Positions 17,044 through 26,700 of a stretch of DNA of 47,904 nt are shown here, in pieces. Each line of letters begins with the position of its first letter. The first letter of the stretch is position 1. The position numbers and the translations under genes are program-made. The stretch comes from Achromobacter sp. Bel (GTDB lineage Bacteria; Pseudomonadota; Gammaproteobacteria; Burkholderiales; Burkholderiaceae_B), in contig NZ_JABBJN010000046.1 of the NCBI RefSeq assembly GCF_012928505.1, forward strand, positions 1-47,904, read 5' to 3'. The notes under the pieces were generated by a model. That model was given only the letters and a program-made list of their open reading frames with translations, ran no database searches and was not told where the DNA came from.

Positions 17044-17943
17044 TCATCCGGCCAGCTCGGGCCGCGCGATCGCGATGACCCAGTCCACGAACGTCTTGAC
17101 CGCCGCCGTGGCGCGGGCTTGAGGATAGACAATGGAAATCGGCACCGGGGTGCATCGGGCATCCGCCAGAACTTCCCGCAGGCGCCCGCTGCGCAGGTAG
17201 ACGGACGCCGCCAATTCGGATAGCTGGATAAGGCCTAGCCCCTCCAGGCCGCAGTGCAGATAGGCCTCGGTTTCGTTGACGGCATAGCGGCTGGACAGAG
17301 ACACCGCCACGGCTTCGCCATTGACGCTGAAGCGCCAGTCCAGCGGACGGCCGGTGGCGTTGGACAGGTAGTTGACCACTCGGTGCGCTTCCAGTGCGGC
17401 CACGGAATCCGGCTCTCCGAACCGAGCCAGGTATTTGGGTGACGCGCATGTTAGCCAAGCCAACTGGCCAAGCTTGCGCGCCACCAGCGTCGAGTCTGCC
17501 AGCGTGCCGCTGCGGATCGCGCAGTCGATGCCTTCGTAAATCAAGTCCGCCGGCCGATCACTCAATCCCAGCACGACTTCGATGTCCGGATAACGCGCCT
17601 CGAATTCGAGCAGCCGCGGCACCACGATCGCCCTTCCGATGGCACCCGGCATGTCCACGCGAACTCGTCCGCGCGGCGCCTGGTTCGTGGCGGACATGTC
17701 GTTTTCCGCGTCGGCGATATTGGCCAGGATGGCCTGGCACGCCGCCACGTAGCGCCCGCCCGCGTCGGTCAGGCTCAGGCTGCGGGTGCTGCGTCGAAGC
17801 AGCGGCGTGCCCAGGTGGGCCTCCAGGTTCTTGACCGTCGTCGTCACCGACGAACGTGGCATCCCCAGGGACTGCGCCGCCTTGCTGAAGCTGCGCGCCT
17901 GAACGACCCGTACGAAAGTTGCCATCGCTTGAAGTTTGTCCAT
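17044..17943 (-). CDS. LysR-family transcriptional regulator
   Basis: 299 residues from MDKLQAMATFVRVV; the frame extends ten codons upstream, but the family normally begins at MDKL/MDRL. The winged helix covers about 4-62 (ATFVRVVQARSFSKAAQSLGMPRSSVTTTVKNLEAHLGT). The effector domain covers about 85-295 (RGRVRVDMPGAIGRAIVVPRLLEF, GLIQLSELAASVYLRSGRLREVL). The layout is that of the CrgA-like subgroup. The gene is divergent from the NmrA-type oxidoreductase at 18176 across 232 bases, the standard regulator-target arrangement, so control of that gene is likely. Confidence 0.93.
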   Translation of the reverse strand: MDKLQAMATFVRVVQARSFSKAAQSLGMPRSSVTTTVKNLEAHLGTPLLRRSTRSLSLTDAGGRYVAACQAILANIADAENDMSATNQAPRGRVRVDMPGAIGRAIVVPRLLEFEARYPDIEVVLGLSDRPADLIYEGIDCAIRSGTLADSTLVARKLGQLAWLTCASPKYLARFGEPDSVAALEAHRVVNYLSNATGRPLDWRFSVNGEAVAVSLSSRYAVNETEAYLHCGLEGLGLIQLSELAASVYLRSGRLREVLADARCTPVPISIVYPQARATAAVKTFVDWVIAIARPELAG

Positions 17944-18175
17944 AAGCCTGCCTGCCGATAGTGCGTGCGCCAATTTCGGCGGGAGTTCCCAATGTTAACA
18001 ATGCGGCCGGCGCAACCCGTGTGCTTCCTGCGCGTTGTGTATTCAAACGCGGCGAACAATGGACGGATTGCGCGCTCCTACACTGCAAATCACATCAGGG
18101 CGGCATTTTTCCGCATCGCGATCGCGGCGGGTGGCGGCCCATTTCTCAAACACCCATTTCCTAGCGGGGTTTCCC

Positions 18176-19120
18176 ATGTTGAACGACAACGCCATTCTGG
18201 TCCTGGGCGCAGGCCAACTCGGCATGGCCGTGCTGCGCCATCTGGCTCCCCACGCCAAACGCGCCGCCCGCGTTTCCCTCTCGGTCCTGTTGCGCCCGTC
18301 GACTGTCGCTTCCACCGACACGGCGAAGCAGCAAGACCTGGCTGACCTGAACGCCCTGGGCGTCCATATCGTCGCAGGCGACCTGGCGACGCAATCCAGC
18401 GACGAGCTCGCCGACACATTCAGCCGTTTCCACACCGTGATCTCGTGCACGGGATTCGTGGGCGGCCGGGGCGTGCAGCGCAAGATTGCGCGCGCCGCGC
18501 TGGATGCCGACGTCAAGCGCTTCGTACCGTGGCAATTCGGCGTGGACTACGACGTCATCGGCCGGAACAGTCCGCAGGACCTGTTCGACGAACAACTGGA
18601 CGTGCGCGATATGCTGCGCGCTCAGCCGAACACCGAATGGGTCATTGTCTCGACTGGCATGTTCACCAGCTTCTTGTTCGAACCGGCCTTCGGCGTGGTC
18701 GACCTGGGGGCCAATACCGTGAACGCGCTAGGCAGTTGGGACACGGCCGTCACACTTACGACCGCCGATGACATCGGCAACCTGACGGCGGAGATTCTAT
18801 TCACCGAACCGCGCATCGCCAACCGTGCGGTGTATGTCGCCGGCGATACCGTCACCTATCGAGAGGTGGCCGACGCCCTGGATCGCGCCCGTGGCGTCAA
18901 GGTCCAGCGCCACGAATGGACAGTGCCCGAACTGAAACGCCAACTAGCCGCTGATCCGGAAAGCGCGTTGCGCAAGTACCGCGCCGTATTCGCAGAGGGG
19001 CGCGGCGTGGCCTGGGACAAGGCGCAAACGTTCAACGCCCAGCGCGGCATCGCGGTCTGCGGGTTGGACCAATGGTTACGCGACCATCTGCCGGCGCCGG
19101 ATCAAGATCGGCGGATCTAG
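18176..19120 (+). CDS. NmrA/isoflavone-reductase-like NAD(P)-binding oxidoreductase
   Basis: 314 residues from the ATG at 18176 (MLNDNAILVLGAGQLG); the open frame starts earlier, but the Rossmann strand begins right here. The dinucleotide motif GAGQLGMAVLRHL lies at about 11-23. KRFVPWQFGVDYDVIG (about 120-135) is the conserved F/VP-x-x-FG motif of the NmrA/isoflavone reductase family, and a substrate domain follows. These atypical SDR proteins act as reductases or redox sensors. It is the probable target of the divergent LysR gene and is single in its transcription unit. Confidence 0.85.
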   Translation: MLNDNAILVLGAGQLGMAVLRHLAPHAKRAARVSLSVLLRPSTVASTDTAKQQDLADLNALGVHIVAGDLATQSSDELADTFSRFHTVISCTGFVGGRGVQRKIARAALDADVKRFVPWQFGVDYDVIGRNSPQDLFDEQLDVRDMLRAQPNTEWVIVSTGMFTSFLFEPAFGVVDLGANTVNALGSWDTAVTLTTADDIGNLTAEILFTEPRIANRAVYVAGDTVTYREVADALDRARGVKVQRHEWTVPELKRQLAADPESALRKYRAVFAEGRGVAWDKAQTFNAQRGIAVCGLDQWLRDHLPAPDQDRRI

Positions 19121-19482
19121 ACAGTTGATGGGGCTTGCGGGTTGGTTTTGTTGGTGAGACTTGCCTTGATGATGTTGGATGTGGTGCGACGGGCCTGCGT
19201 GGGTACGGACGGACAGGGTTCGAGGAGGAGGATTTACAGCCGTCAGCTGACGACCCAAAGCGATCCTGGTGCCCTGCCCATAGCTGCCGTTCACCCATGT
19301 CCGCAGGACGTCTTAGAGCGTTTGACCTGCGTAAGAGCGCCGTTGTCGTGGGCCGTGTTGAAGCCGTGCACGAAGACCCGGTAATTGCCGCGTTCCTGCC
19401 CCTTCCTGGGCCGAGATATCCAGACAGATCGGAATGTTCGTGGTGCGCCGCAGGCACTAACCCGCGCGATATGGAAGCAGGT
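19121..19482. other. Intergenic region with degenerate coding traces
   Basis: About 360 bases follow the NmrA gene. No intact gene is supported. One minus-strand frame retains a short hydrolase-like piece (see the separate entry at 19291-19450); the rest shows frames broken by stops and no clear domain. Confidence 0.4.
19291..19450 (-). pseudogene. Possible alpha/beta-hydrolase remnant
   Basis: The minus-strand frame ending with the TGA at 19291 contains RGNYRVFVHGFNTAHDNGAL. The VFVHGFNT piece resembles the first strand and oxyanion loop of alpha/beta hydrolases (DUF900-like). No start codon, nucleophile elbow or downstream domain follows, and a more natural N-terminal continuation seems to lie in another frame, suggesting a frameshift. 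It lies just downstream of the secreted Cys-containing protein on the same strand. A very small fragment, so it is reported with low confidence. Confidence 0.25.
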
Positions 19483-19917
19483 TCAACATAAGCCCTGATC
19501 GCGGTACTCACCCGGTGCGCCCAGCACGGCGCAGAACTTGCGGTTTTCGCTGGAATAGGTGTGCTTGGCGTGGATGGTCAGCGTGGCACCGGCCAACCCG
19601 ACCGTCTTTGGATTGCAAGACCAGAAGCCGCTGGAGATTTCGTTGTATGACACCCTGGCGACGAGGCGCGGCGGTTGCCCGGGTTGCTTCTTTCCGGATG
19701 CCTTAGTGGCCAGCCACTCGATCCAAACATGGCAGCTCACGTGCTCGAAGCCCACGTTCTCCAAGATCACCCGGTAGGAGCCCTGCCCGTCTCGGGAATG
19801 CCAACTTCCGCCAGTTAGTGTCCCCAGGAGCTCCGCTTGATCCACGTCAGTCTCCGCGACGGAGGGAGCCATCACCAGGAACGAAAGGCTTAGCAACGCT
19901 GCTGCACGGATTTTCAT
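19483..19917 (-). CDS. Secreted Cys-containing hypothetical protein
   Basis: 144 residues. A signal peptide covers about 1-21 (KIRAAALLSLSFLVMAPSVAE). The mature part of about 120 residues contains four cysteines (HVSCHVWIE, GFWSCNPKT, RKFCAVLG and the last residue), which suggests two disulfides and a periplasmic home. The core reads as beta-strand rich (SYRVILENVGFEHV, RLVARVSYNEI, ATLTIHAKHTYS). No family was recognised. Size, export and disulfides resemble immunity-type or inhibitor proteins, but no toxin gene is intact beside it, so this is only a suggestion. Confidence 0.7.
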   Translation of the reverse strand: MKIRAAALLSLSFLVMAPSVAETDVDQAELLGTLTGGSWHSRDGQGSYRVILENVGFEHVSCHVWIEWLATKASGKKQPGQPPRLVARVSYNEISSGFWSCNPKTVGLAGATLTIHAKHTYSSENRKFCAVLGAPGEYRDQGLC

Positions 19918-20173
19918 GGTTCGGATTGCCTGTCGAGAATCGGCGTGAAAGACGTGATGGACGGCGCGGCGGCGGTGTACCTGGCCCTGGCACTAATCCA
20001 GCCGCGATTCTCGATAAGGCGGCGTTTTATGAACTGGATGACAAGCATAACCGGCAGGTATTGCAGCAAGTCGCATCCGAGGCCGAAGAGCGGCGTGCAG
20101 ATCAACTGAGCCAGGCGTTGCCTGGCAGCCGACGGCAAGACGCCTCGATGGCGTCCGCCGCGCCGGCCTGGCC
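19918..20173. other. Intergenic region with a broken plus-strand frame
   Basis: About 255 bases. A plus-strand frame across 20000-20170 reads protein-like (DKAAFYELDDKHNRQVLQQV, then EAEERRADQLSQALPGS), but it has no start codon or ribosome site of its own. A preceding protein-like piece (DVMDGAAAVYLALALI) is in a different frame. This looks like the debris of a frameshifted gene; the family is not recognised. Confidence 0.3.
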
Positions 20174-21181
20174 TCAATCGATGACGATGTTCTCCCGCTT
20201 GACGACATGAGAAAGCTGAGCGACCTCATGCCCGATGCGCGTGGACAATTCCTTCGGATTGCTCATGACGACGATACCCTGCGCACTGAGTGAGGTATTG
20301 GCAGCGGGCTGCTCCATCGCGCGCTTGGACTGATCGTACAAGGTGTCGACGATCTGGGCAGGCGTGCCTGCCGGGACGAACAGGCCCAGCCAGAAAGTTA
20401 CATCAATGTTCGGATAGCCTGCCTCGGCCGTCGTGGGAATATCCGGCATTTGGGAAATCCGTTGCTTCTGCGTGACTGCCAGGGCTTTCAACTTGCCGGC
20501 CGCCACTTGCGGTGCGCTGGCCAGCGTATCGAAAGAAGCGTTCACCTCGCCCGCCATGACCGCCATGCTAGCTTGCGAAGCCGACTTGTAAGGGATATGG
20601 GTTGCCCTGAACTGGGCGTCATTGCTCAGTTGCGCAAACGCCAGATGGGCCAGGTTGCCTTGGCCTCCCGACCCATAGGTGAGATCGCCCGGATTCTTCC
20701 TGGCGTACTCAACCAGATCCTTGACCGACTCGATGGAGTGCTTCTCGGCCCATTCGGGGTTGACGTTCAGAATGAACGGCGCGTCCAGTACCAGTGCGAT
20801 GGGAGCGAAATCCTTGGCCTTGTACTGGGAGTTCTTGTAGATCAAGGGATTGACGGTGATGCTGCTGCTGTTGGTGGCCAGCAGGGTGTAGCCATCCGGC
20901 GCCGAACGGGCCACCTCGGCCGCCCCGATTGATCCATTGGCGCCGCCCTTGTTCTCCACGATGACGGGCTGCTTGAGCGTCTTGGACAAAGAATCCGACA
21001 GCAGGCGAGCCATCGTGTCCGTGATCGAACCGGCCGGGAACGGCACGATGATCTTGATGGCTTTAGTGGGCCATGCTTTGTCCTGCGCGAACGCGGCACT
21101 AGACCCCAACCCCAATGCCGAAACCACGGCGAGGTGCGCGGAAGTGATGAGGAAGTTACGGCGGGAATCGGATGTAGTCAT
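20174..21181 (-). CDS. Bug/TctC-family solute-binding protein with Tat-like signal
   Basis: 335 residues from the ATG at 21181; the frame runs 13 codons further, but the signal begins here. The signal contains SRRNFLITSAHLAVVSALGLG, a twin-arginine-like motif, with cleavage near AAFAQ. Bug hallmarks follow: WPTKAIKIIVPFPAGSITD, ENKGGANGSIG and APDGYTLL. Expected periplasmic ligand: a carboxylate or its amide. It is the last gene of the minus-strand operon, 57 bases downstream of the double CoA-transferase, and so probably recognises the acid that the transferase activates. Confidence 0.92.
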   Translation of the reverse strand: MTTSDSRRNFLITSAHLAVVSALGLGSSAAFAQDKAWPTKAIKIIVPFPAGSITDTMARLLSDSLSKTLKQPVIVENKGGANGSIGAAEVARSAPDGYTLLATNSSSITVNPLIYKNSQYKAKDFAPIALVLDAPFILNVNPEWAEKHSIESVKDLVEYARKNPGDLTYGSGGQGNLAHLAFAQLSNDAQFRATHIPYKSASQASMAVMAGEVNASFDTLASAPQVAAGKLKALAVTQKQRISQMPDIPTTAEAGYPNIDVTFWLGLFVPAGTPAQIVDTLYDQSKRAMEQPAANTSLSAQGIVVMSNPKELSTRIGHEVAQLSHVVKRENIVID

Positions 21182-21238
21182 TGTTTGTCTCCACGAAAAT
21201 TTAGATCTTGTGCATTGCATCGTGCTTGCGGGGGCTTG

Positions 21239-23686
21239 TCAGGCCACCTTCCTGGTTGCGGTGTTTCCTATGATTCCGTCTCGCTCCAGCGTCTGTTGCT
21301 GATCCAGGCTCATGCCCAGCACACGCGAAAACACATCACCATTGTGCTGCCCGAGCGTAGGCGCTGGACGCACCGCCGCGACCGTAGCGGCCGGCTCCCT
21401 GAACCAGGACGTGGTCGTCAGAAACTCGCCGATATAAGGGCGGGATGTCACCTTGAAAAATTCACGGGCCCTGAGATGCGGGTCATCGAGCACCGTCCAG
21501 ACCGGCTTGACCTCTCCTGCGCTGATGCCGGCCTGCTGCAGTTCGGCCATTGCGCTTTGCGCGGAGCGCGCGCGGGCCCATGCGTTGATCCTGCGGTCTA
21601 TCTCTTCCTGCCGGGTCCGTCTGCCTGCCGCCTTCTCCAGAGCAGGGTCCAGGGCAAGATCAGCCGCCTGCATGACCGCCACCAATGCCTGCCATTGCGC
21701 ATCGCTCGTGATGCTCACCACCACCCAGGCGTCATCGCCCGCGCACTGGTAAATCCCCTGCGGGGCATGTAGAGGATGCGCATTGCCGCTGCGGGGCGTG
21801 GTGGTGCCGTGCACGGACTGCTCAATGAGGAACGGCGCTGTCATGGGCAGCATGCATTCCACCTGGGACAGGTTGACGTGGCGCCCCTTGCCCGAGCGTT
21901 GCTGCACGAACAGCGCCAACAATGCGGCCGCGCCCCCGTTGAAGCCACCCACCGGATCACCATAAGCGTAGGAGGTCAGCGCCGGAGGGTTCTGCGCAAA
22001 ACCGGTGTGATGCGGCAGGCCGCTAGCCTGCTCCAGCGTGCCGCCATAGGCCCTGATCGTGCTCCATTCATTGCCCGACCCGAATGCCGGCATGGATACC
22101 ATGACCAACCGCGGGTTGACCTGGGACAGCACGGCATAGTCCAGCCCGAGTTTGGGCAACACCTCGGTCGAGTAGTTCTCGATGACGATATCGGCCTTGG
22201 CCACCAGATCGAACAGGACCGCACGTCCTTGAGCTCGGGTCAGATCGAGCGTGATGCCCAACTTGTTGCGGTTCATCAGCGCAAAGTTCGAGTTCTTTTC
22301 GTACAGCTTTTCCTGATAGAACTCATCGGTGTAATGCGTGCCCCGCCACCAGTCCGGATAGCGCGTGCTTTCAACCTTGATGACTTCCGCGCCAAAGTCC
22401 GCCAGCGTCCTTGCCGCCAAGGGCCCGGCCCACCCCATCGTCAAATCTACCACTCGGATTTTTCGTAAGGGCAGCGCGTCCGGCGCAGCCCTGGCCAAGC
22501 CGGCGGCCGGCGTCAGACTCTCCGCTTCACGGTAGCTGGGGCCGTCAGCGTCCAGGAGCGCTGCCTTCCCCCCCGGCAAGGGCCCCGCATCGCCCATGGG
22601 CAACGGAACGACCGGCCCCTCGAATTCGGCCGCCCCCGCCTTGACGGGAACAAAGGCGCCGCGTTCGCGATGCACGCCTTGTTGAAGCAGTTCTGCCATG
22701 GTCGGCACGATGACAGCGGGGAATTTCTCCTTGCGCAGCACATCGAGCCATTCCTCGGCTGTCCTGGCGCGCAGACTGGGAATCAGGAACGCATCGATTT
22801 CGTCCGCATGGACGATACGGGTCGGCCCGCTCGCAAAACGCGGATCCAAAGCCTGGTCCGGGAGGCCGATGGCAGCGCACAGCGCGGCCCACTGCGGGCC
22901 GGTATGGGCGAACAGCCCAACCCAGCCCTCCTTGGTCTCGTAGATGCCGGCAGGATGCGTCGTGCAGAACCGGTTGACACCCAGCCGAGCCAAGGGATGC
23001 CGGCCATCCTGCACCATGCCGGCTTCCATCTCCACCAGCGAAAACGCAATCTCATGGATGCTCAGCACATAACGCCGGCTGCCGTCGGATCGTCCCAGCA
23101 ACGCGGCGGTCGCGCTCGAGAATGCTGCGACACCGGCGGCGATGGCGGTCTGAATGTCGTGCGGCAGATGGGGGGGGCCCTGCTCCGCGCCACTGCAATA
23201 CACCGCGCCGGCCAGGGCGCGGCACACGGCCTCGGTTCCCGCGAAACCACTGTAGGGTCCGGACTCGCCGAACCAGGTCAGACATACTTCGATCGGCGCA
23301 TTGCCCTGGCCGTCGTTCCCCTCGCCAGCGTACACGGGGCGCTTCAGAGCCTCCAAGCCTTCGTCCAGGGCCCGGGCATCGAGAATCACATCGCATGTCC
23401 GCGCGATCCCTGACAGCCACGCGGTATCCGCGCCTGTCTTTCCACGCCGGGCCACGCTGCGCTTGTTGGTATTGAGCCAGGCATGCAAGGCGCTTGCCGG
23501 CTCGCCATCGGCCTCGTTCAACAGGGGCGGCAGGCGGCGCAGCGTGTCGCCGTCGGCGTCCTCCAGCTTGATGACCTCAGCGCCAAAATCCGCAAAGAGC
23601 TTCCCGGCATACGCCACTGCCGCTCCGCAGCCTATTTCCAGCACGCGCAACCCGGAGAAGGCGAGCCGGCTTTCAGATGTTTGCAT
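21239..23686 (-). CDS. Double-domain family III (CaiB/BaiF) CoA-transferase
   Basis: 815 residues from MQTSESR, about twice the 400-residue norm. Two CaiB modules are fused. The first, about 8-380, starts LRVLEIGCGAAVAYAGKLFADFGAEVIKLED and includes a HDIQTAIAAG segment. The second, about 405-800, starts IRVVDLTMGWAGPLAARTLADFGAEVIKVES and includes YGDPVGGFNGGAAALLALF. Family III enzymes move CoA between acids through an aspartyl-CoA anhydride; the Asp of YGDPVGG in the second half fits the catalytic position. The first half looks more divergent and may be structural. Family members interlock as dimers, so the fusion gives a covalent pseudo-dimer. Probable role: CoA activation of the imported acid. 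Confidence 0.9.
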   Translation of the reverse strand: MQTSESRLAFSGLRVLEIGCGAAVAYAGKLFADFGAEVIKLEDADGDTLRRLPPLLNEADGEPASALHAWLNTNKRSVARRGKTGADTAWLSGIARTCDVILDARALDEGLEALKRPVYAGEGNDGQGNAPIEVCLTWFGESGPYSGFAGTEAVCRALAGAVYCSGAEQGPPHLPHDIQTAIAAGVAAFSSATAALLGRSDGSRRYVLSIHEIAFSLVEMEAGMVQDGRHPLARLGVNRFCTTHPAGIYETKEGWVGLFAHTGPQWAALCAAIGLPDQALDPRFASGPTRIVHADEIDAFLIPSLRARTAEEWLDVLRKEKFPAVIVPTMAELLQQGVHRERGAFVPVKAGAAEFEGPVVPLPMGDAGPLPGGKAALLDADGPSYREAESLTPAAGLARAAPDALPLRKIRVVDLTMGWAGPLAARTLADFGAEVIKVESTRYPDWWRGTHYTDEFYQEKLYEKNSNFALMNRNKLGITLDLTRAQGRAVLFDLVAKADIVIENYSTEVLPKLGLDYAVLSQVNPRLVMVSMPAFGSGNEWSTIRAYGGTLEQASGLPHHTGFAQNPPALTSYAYGDPVGGFNGGAAALLALFVQQRSGKGRHVNLSQVECMLPMTAPFLIEQSVHGTTTPRSGNAHPLHAPQGIYQCAGDDAWVVVSITSDAQWQALVAVMQAADLALDPALEKAAGRRTRQEEIDRRINAWARARSAQSAMAELQQAGISAGEVKPVWTVLDDPHLRAREFFKVTSRPYIGEFLTTTSWFREPAATVAAVRPAPTLGQHNGDVFSRVLGMSLDQQQTLERDGIIGNTATRKVA

Positions 23687-23719
23687 AGTCGCAACCTGTT
23701 CCAACAGACTTAGCCTCGA

Positions 23720-26700
23720 TTACCAGGTATCGACAAAGGCGCGGCGGGCCCGGCCGGCACGCAAAGATGCCGACGCGATACCTTGGCGTATCCACGTGCG
23801 GGTCTGTGCGGGATCGATGACTGCGTCGATCTCCGTCGTGGACGCAACATTGATGGCGTGCCCGCGTTCGTACGCGCGAGCCACCAACTGGTCGTAAAGC
23901 GCCTGGCGCTGCGGCCCCTCGGGGACGTTCTCGAGCTCCTTCTTGAAGCCCAGCCGGATGGACCCTTCCAGGCCCATGGGGCCGAATTCGCCCGTTGGCC
24001 AAGAAACCGCGCAACTGGCCGAGCGAAAGCCCCCGCCGGCCATGGCCATGGCTCCCAGACCGTAGCCCTTGCGCAAGGCAATTGCCAAGATGGCGACCCG
24101 CAGCTTGGCCGCGGCCACGAACATGCGCGACACATGCCGGACTTGCGCCCTGGCCTCTTGCTCCGGCCCGACCATGAATCCCGGAGTATCGATCAACGAA
24201 ATAATGGGCAGACCGTGGATATCGCAAAGATTCATGAAGCGTGCCGCCTTGTCGGCCGCATCGGCATCGATGGCGCCTCCCAGGTGATGCGGATTGTTGG
24301 CGATGATCCCCACCGGCTGCCCTTCCACACGAGCCAGGGCGGTGTGCATTCCCAGGCCGAACCCCGAGCGCAGCATCAATACGCTGCCTACGTCGGCAAT
24401 GCCTTCGATGGCCTTACGGCTGTCGTAGACACGCAAGCGATTCTCCGGCACCACATGACGGAGGTGGCGCGGGTCGGGCGCCACCCAGTCCTTGGTGCGG
24501 CCCTGGAACATGGACAGATAGTGCTTCGCCGCCGCGACGGCCTGCGCCTCGTTGTCGACCAGGATGTCGATGACGCCATTGGCGAACTGCACCGGCGCGG
24601 GGCCGACGTCCTCTGGCCGGAAGATGCCCAGTCCTCCGCCTTCGATCATCGCCGGGCCGGCCATGCCGATGTTGGCGCTCTTGTCCGCGATGATGACATC
24701 GCAGACCCCCAGAAAGGCGGCGTTGCCCGCGAAACAGCGTCCGGAAACAATGCCGAGCAAAGGCACTTCGCCACTGAGTTCGGCCAGCGCAGCGAACGAC
24801 GGCTGATACAGCCCGGATACGAACGGAAAATCGACATCGCCCGGCCGACCGCCTCCGCCTTCGGCGAACAACACCATCGGCATTTCGTCGCGGCGGGCAC
24901 GTTCCACCAGCCTGTCGGTCTTGATGTGGTTGCGTTTTCCCTGCGTGCCCGCCAGCACCGTCGCGTCATAGGCCATCACGGCGGTCAGCGACCCGTCGTA
25001 GCCGAATGCGTCGCCGTTGACGTTGCCAATGCCGGTGACAATGCCGTCCGCTGGCGTGTTGGCGATCAGGTCTTCCTTGCTGCGGCGGCTGGCCTGCGCG
25101 GCAATGACCAGTGCGCCAAACTCCACGAACGAGCCTTCATCGCACAGATCGTCCACGTTCTCGCGTGCGGTGCGCTGCCCTCGCGAACGGCGCTTTGCCA
25201 CGGCCTGCGGGCGCGCGTCATCATAAAGCGACGCATGGCGGTCCAGAACGGCTTGCAGGTCAGGGCGCACGGCATTCAGATCGATCGCGTCTGTCACGAC
25301 CTCGGTGTCGACACCACCCGATTCCTGTTCCAGCAAGACCAGGATCTCGCCTTCGAGCACATTGCCGCCACTGGCGACCGGCACCTCGACAACCCTGCCA
25401 TTGAAATCGGCGACGACGGTGTGCTCCATTTTCATCGCTTCGATCACGGCAATGGGTTGGCCCTTGAGCACGAGAGCGCCAGCGCTCACGGACACCTCGA
25501 CCAGGCGGCCGCTCAACGGCGCGCGCGATGCCGAGAGCCCTTCGGGCACCGCGGCCTGCGAAGCCCGCGGCAGGATGTCCGCCGAAGCGCTGCGCCCCCC
25601 CGAATCGCCGATCAGGCTGTCCTTGGCCTGCTGCTCTTGCGCGTACCGTTCGGCCGCTGCAAGCAGTTCCCCCAGAATGGCCTCGATATAGCGTGTATGG
25701 TTGCGCTGCGACAGGAAGTCCTCCCGGGCCACGAGCGCCTGCAAAAGATGGATATTCGTCGAGACGCCGGCAATCCGGAACTCGGCCAGGCAGCGGCGCA
25801 AACGCCGCACCACTCCCGAGAAATCGTCACTGCGGCTGAACACGATCAGCTTGGCCAGCAGCGTGTCGAACGCCGGGGCGGGCGAATACCCGCTATAGGC
25901 ATGGGTGTCGACGCGCACTTCGGGGCCGGCGGGCGGCTCGAAACGCTCCAGCCTGCCATGTGCCGGGCGTGCCATGCCCGTGGCATCGGTCGATTCTGCA
26001 TTGATGCGGACCTGAATGGCATAACCGTTCAGCCCCGGCGGGTTGGTCGGGTCCACTCCCAGTTCGGCCAGGCGCTTTCCCTGCGCGATCCCGATCTGCA
26101 AGGTCACCAGATCCACGCCCGTGACCTGCTCGGTAATCGTATGTTCGACCTGCAGCCGGGGATTGGCTTCAATGAATACAAAGTCCGTCTGCACCCCCTG
26201 CTCGTTTTCTTCGACCAGGAATTCAAAGGTTCCCAGGCTGCGGTACTCCACCTTAGCCGCCATTTTCTTTGCTGCGGCAAGAATGGCGGCGCGCAGAGTG
26301 GCGCTCAGCACCGGGCTGGGCGCGATCTCGACCACTTTCTGAAAGCGGCGCTGCAGCGTGCAATCCCGATCGCCAAGCGCGACCACCGACGCACCATCGC
26401 CGACAATCTGCACTTCGATATGGCGCGCGCGATTGACCAGACGCTCCGCGTACAACGCGTCCACACCAAAGGCCGACATTGCTTCCGACCGGCAGCGGGC
26501 ATAGAGCTCGGCGATATCGGCTTTGGACTTGACGACGCGCATCCCGCGTCCGCCGCCTCCGCCGACCGCCTTGATGACGATCCCGACCCCGCCCTGCTCG
26601 TCGAAGAACTGTTCGACGTCCGCAAGTGTTGCACCGCCCGACGTGGCGGGCATGACGGGCACGCCGCATTCGCGGGCCAGTTGCAAAGCGCGGCCTTTGT

